Positions 5,141 to 6,266 of a DNA stretch of 6,266 bases are shown piece after piece. Under the pieces are notes generated by a model that saw nothing but the letters and a program-made list of their open reading frames with translations, was not told the DNA's origin and searched no databases. This DNA comes from CAIXZV01 sp037446495 (GTDB taxonomy: Bacteria > Chloroflexota > Limnocylindria > Limnocylindrales > CSP1-4), in assembly GCA_037446495.1 (NCBI GenBank), contig JBBIIL010000126.1, positions 1 through 6,266 on the forward strand, written 5' to 3'. Numbering within the stretch: the stretch's first letter is position 1; each line of letters begins with the position of its first letter. The translations under genes and the position numbers were made by a program.

Positions 5141-6266
5141 TCAGCCGAGCAGCTCGTGGGCCTCGCGGAGGACGTCCCGAATGGGGATCGACTGCGGGCA
5201 CTTCGGCTCGCAGTCGCCGCACTCGATGCAGGCGTCGGCCGCCTGGCCGCGGGAGACCAGGATCGCCTTGTAGAGCCCCGAGGTGGCCGCGCGCGAGTCG
5301 AACATGGCGGCCGTGTTGACCATCGAAAACACGTCCGGAATGAGCACGCCGTTCGGGCAGGGCAGACAGTAACCGCACGTCGTGCATGGGACCTTGATCC
5401 GCCCCAGGTAGTAGCGGCGGACCTCCGCGGCGAGGGCCAGCGCGGCCTCGCTCAGGGCCCCGGGCGATGCAAGGTTGGCCAGGGCCAGGTTCTCGCGGAG
5501 CTGTTCTTCCGCGTTCATCCCCGAGAGGGCTGTCACGACCCCGGCGTGGTCCCACACCCATCGCCACGCCCACTCGGCCGGCGGCCACCCCGTCCCGCCA
5601 CGGGCCCAGATGCCCCGGACCGGCGCCGGCGGGTTCGCGGCCAGGAGGCCCCCGCGAAGCGGCTCCATCGCGATCACACCGACTCCCCTGGAGGTCGCCA
5701 GGCGCAGACCGGCCAGCCCCGCCTGGAAGTCCACGTCGAGCAGGTTGAACTGGATCTGGCACGACTCCCAGTCGTACCCCTCGAGGACCTCGGCGAAGGT
5801 GTCGGGTGAGCCATGGAACGAGAAGCCGGCGTGGGTGATCCGCCCGTCGCCCCTGGCGCGGTCCAGGGCTCGAAGGCCCCCGAGGCGCTTCACGGTCTCC
5901 CAGCGTTCGCCGTTCAGCGCGTGTAGGAGGTAGAAGTCCACCCTATCGGTGTCCAGACGCCGCAGCTGTTCGTCCAGGAAACGCTCCCAGTCGCCCTCGG
6001 CCTGGACGAGGAACGTCGGGCACTTGGTGGCGAGTTGGACCCGCCGGCGGTAACCGTCCTTGAGGGCGCGGCCCAGGAACGGCTCGCTCTGTCCGCCGTG
6101 GTAGGGGTACGCCGTGTCCAGGTAGTTGACGCCGGCGTCGATCGCCTCGCGCAGGAGCCGGGTCGCCCGGGCCTCGTCGATGCGGGCGGGGTCGCCGTCC
6201 TGGACCGGCAAGCGCATGCAGCCGAAACCCAGGATCGAGATCGGCAACCCGGGGACCTTGGGGAAG
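5141..6266 (-). CDS. Aldo/keto reductase with C-terminal two-cluster ferredoxin domain, 5' end outside window
   Basis: This is a predicted NAD(P)H-dependent oxidoreductase of the Fe-S aldo/keto reductase group (COG1453-like), probably cytoplasmic; its substrate is unknown. Numbering is from the TTG at 6247. The TIM-barrel tetrad is complete: D44 and Y49 in DTAYPYHG, K75 in LATK and H109 in LLHA. The usual C-terminal cofactor-binding stretch (ALSGMNAEEQLRENL) is at 240-254. The tail carries two cysteine sets for [4Fe-4S] clusters: C288, C291, C294, C297 (CxxCxxCxxCP) and C340, C343, C346, C350 (CxxCxxCxxxCP). It could thus pass electrons between a nicotinamide and a ferredoxin-like partner. 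The frame stays open past the TTG to the window edge, reading FPKVPG before LPISILGFGCMRLP. That matches the normal N-terminus of this family, so the real start lies a few codons outside and TTG 6247 is internal. The stop is TGA at 5143-5141. The metallopeptidase gene follows after 63 bp. Confidence 0.92.
   Translation of the reverse strand, partial: FPKVPGLPISILGFGCMRLPVQDGDPARIDEARATRLLREAIDAGVNYLDTAYPYHGGQSEPFLGRALKDGYRRRVQLATKCPTFLVQAEGDWERFLDEQLRRLDTDRVDFYLLHALNGERWETVKRLGGLRALDRARGDGRITHAGFSFHGSPDTFAEVLEGYDWESCQIQFNLLDVDFQAGLAGLRLATSRGVGVIAMEPLRGGLLAANPPAPVRGIWARGGTGWPPAEWAWRWVWDHAGVVTALSGMNAEEQLRENLALANLASPGALSEAALALAAEVRRYYLGRIKVPCTTCGYCLPCPNGVLIPDVFSMVNTAAMFDSRAATSGLYKAILVSRGQAADACIECGDCEPKCPQSIPIRDVLREAHELLG

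Noticed and set aside
3803..5809. A 668-codon plus-strand open frame across lgt, the metallopeptidase and the reductase
   Set aside because: It crosses three conserved genes in other frames and strands. The product is Arg/Pro/Ala-rich and low in complexity, as expected of a shadow frame.
6245..6247. TTG as the start codon of the aldo/keto reductase
   Set aside because: The frame stays open to the window edge and the upstream residues FPKVPG fit the family's normal N-terminus, so the gene is better treated as cut by the window.

Overview
The window is a GC-rich (about two-thirds G+C or more), gene-dense piece of a bacterial chromosome. It holds five protein-coding genes, two of which run off the ends. 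An exported hydrolase, Lgt and a membrane-anchored metallopeptidase point to a cell with an envelope, most likely diderm. Taxonomy cannot be fixed from sequence alone. From memory, the Lgt core motifs read like beta/gammaproteobacterial Lgt. The methyltransferase, the MA-type peptidase and the Fe-S aldo/keto reductase are of kinds common in high-GC soil or sediment lineages (Acidobacteriota-like, Gemmatimonadota-like and similar). I see no transposase, integrase, phage gene, tRNA, rRNA or CRISPR array.

Layout, left to right. (1) The C-terminal ~290 residues of a SAM-dependent O-methyltransferase, plus strand, entering from the left edge. (2) A 235-bp gap whose right end carries a weak -10-like box, a 9-bp GC-rich hairpin and a good ribosome binding site. 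(3) A complete exported alpha/beta hydrolase of the alpha-amino-acid ester hydrolase type, with the whole catalytic triad and carboxylate cluster. (4) A hairpin just after its stop, then lgt (prolipoprotein diacylglyceryl transferase), whose start is uncertain. (5) A 77-bp convergent gap with two inverted repeats. (6) On the minus strand, a membrane-anchored HExxH metallopeptidase of the MA type. Upstream of it in transcription order, after 63 bp, is an aldo/keto reductase with a C-terminal two-cluster ferredoxin domain that runs off the right edge.

The genes do not form one obvious pathway. The plus-strand genes (methyltransferase, hydrolase, lgt) look separately expressed: the gaps are wide, with a leader hairpin before the hydrolase and a terminator-like stem after it. 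The two minus-strand genes could be co-transcribed, but no functional link can be shown. I found no convincing undescribed multi-gene system. The most noteworthy single item is the ester hydrolase, whose family acts on alpha-amino beta-lactams in vitro and has no settled natural role.
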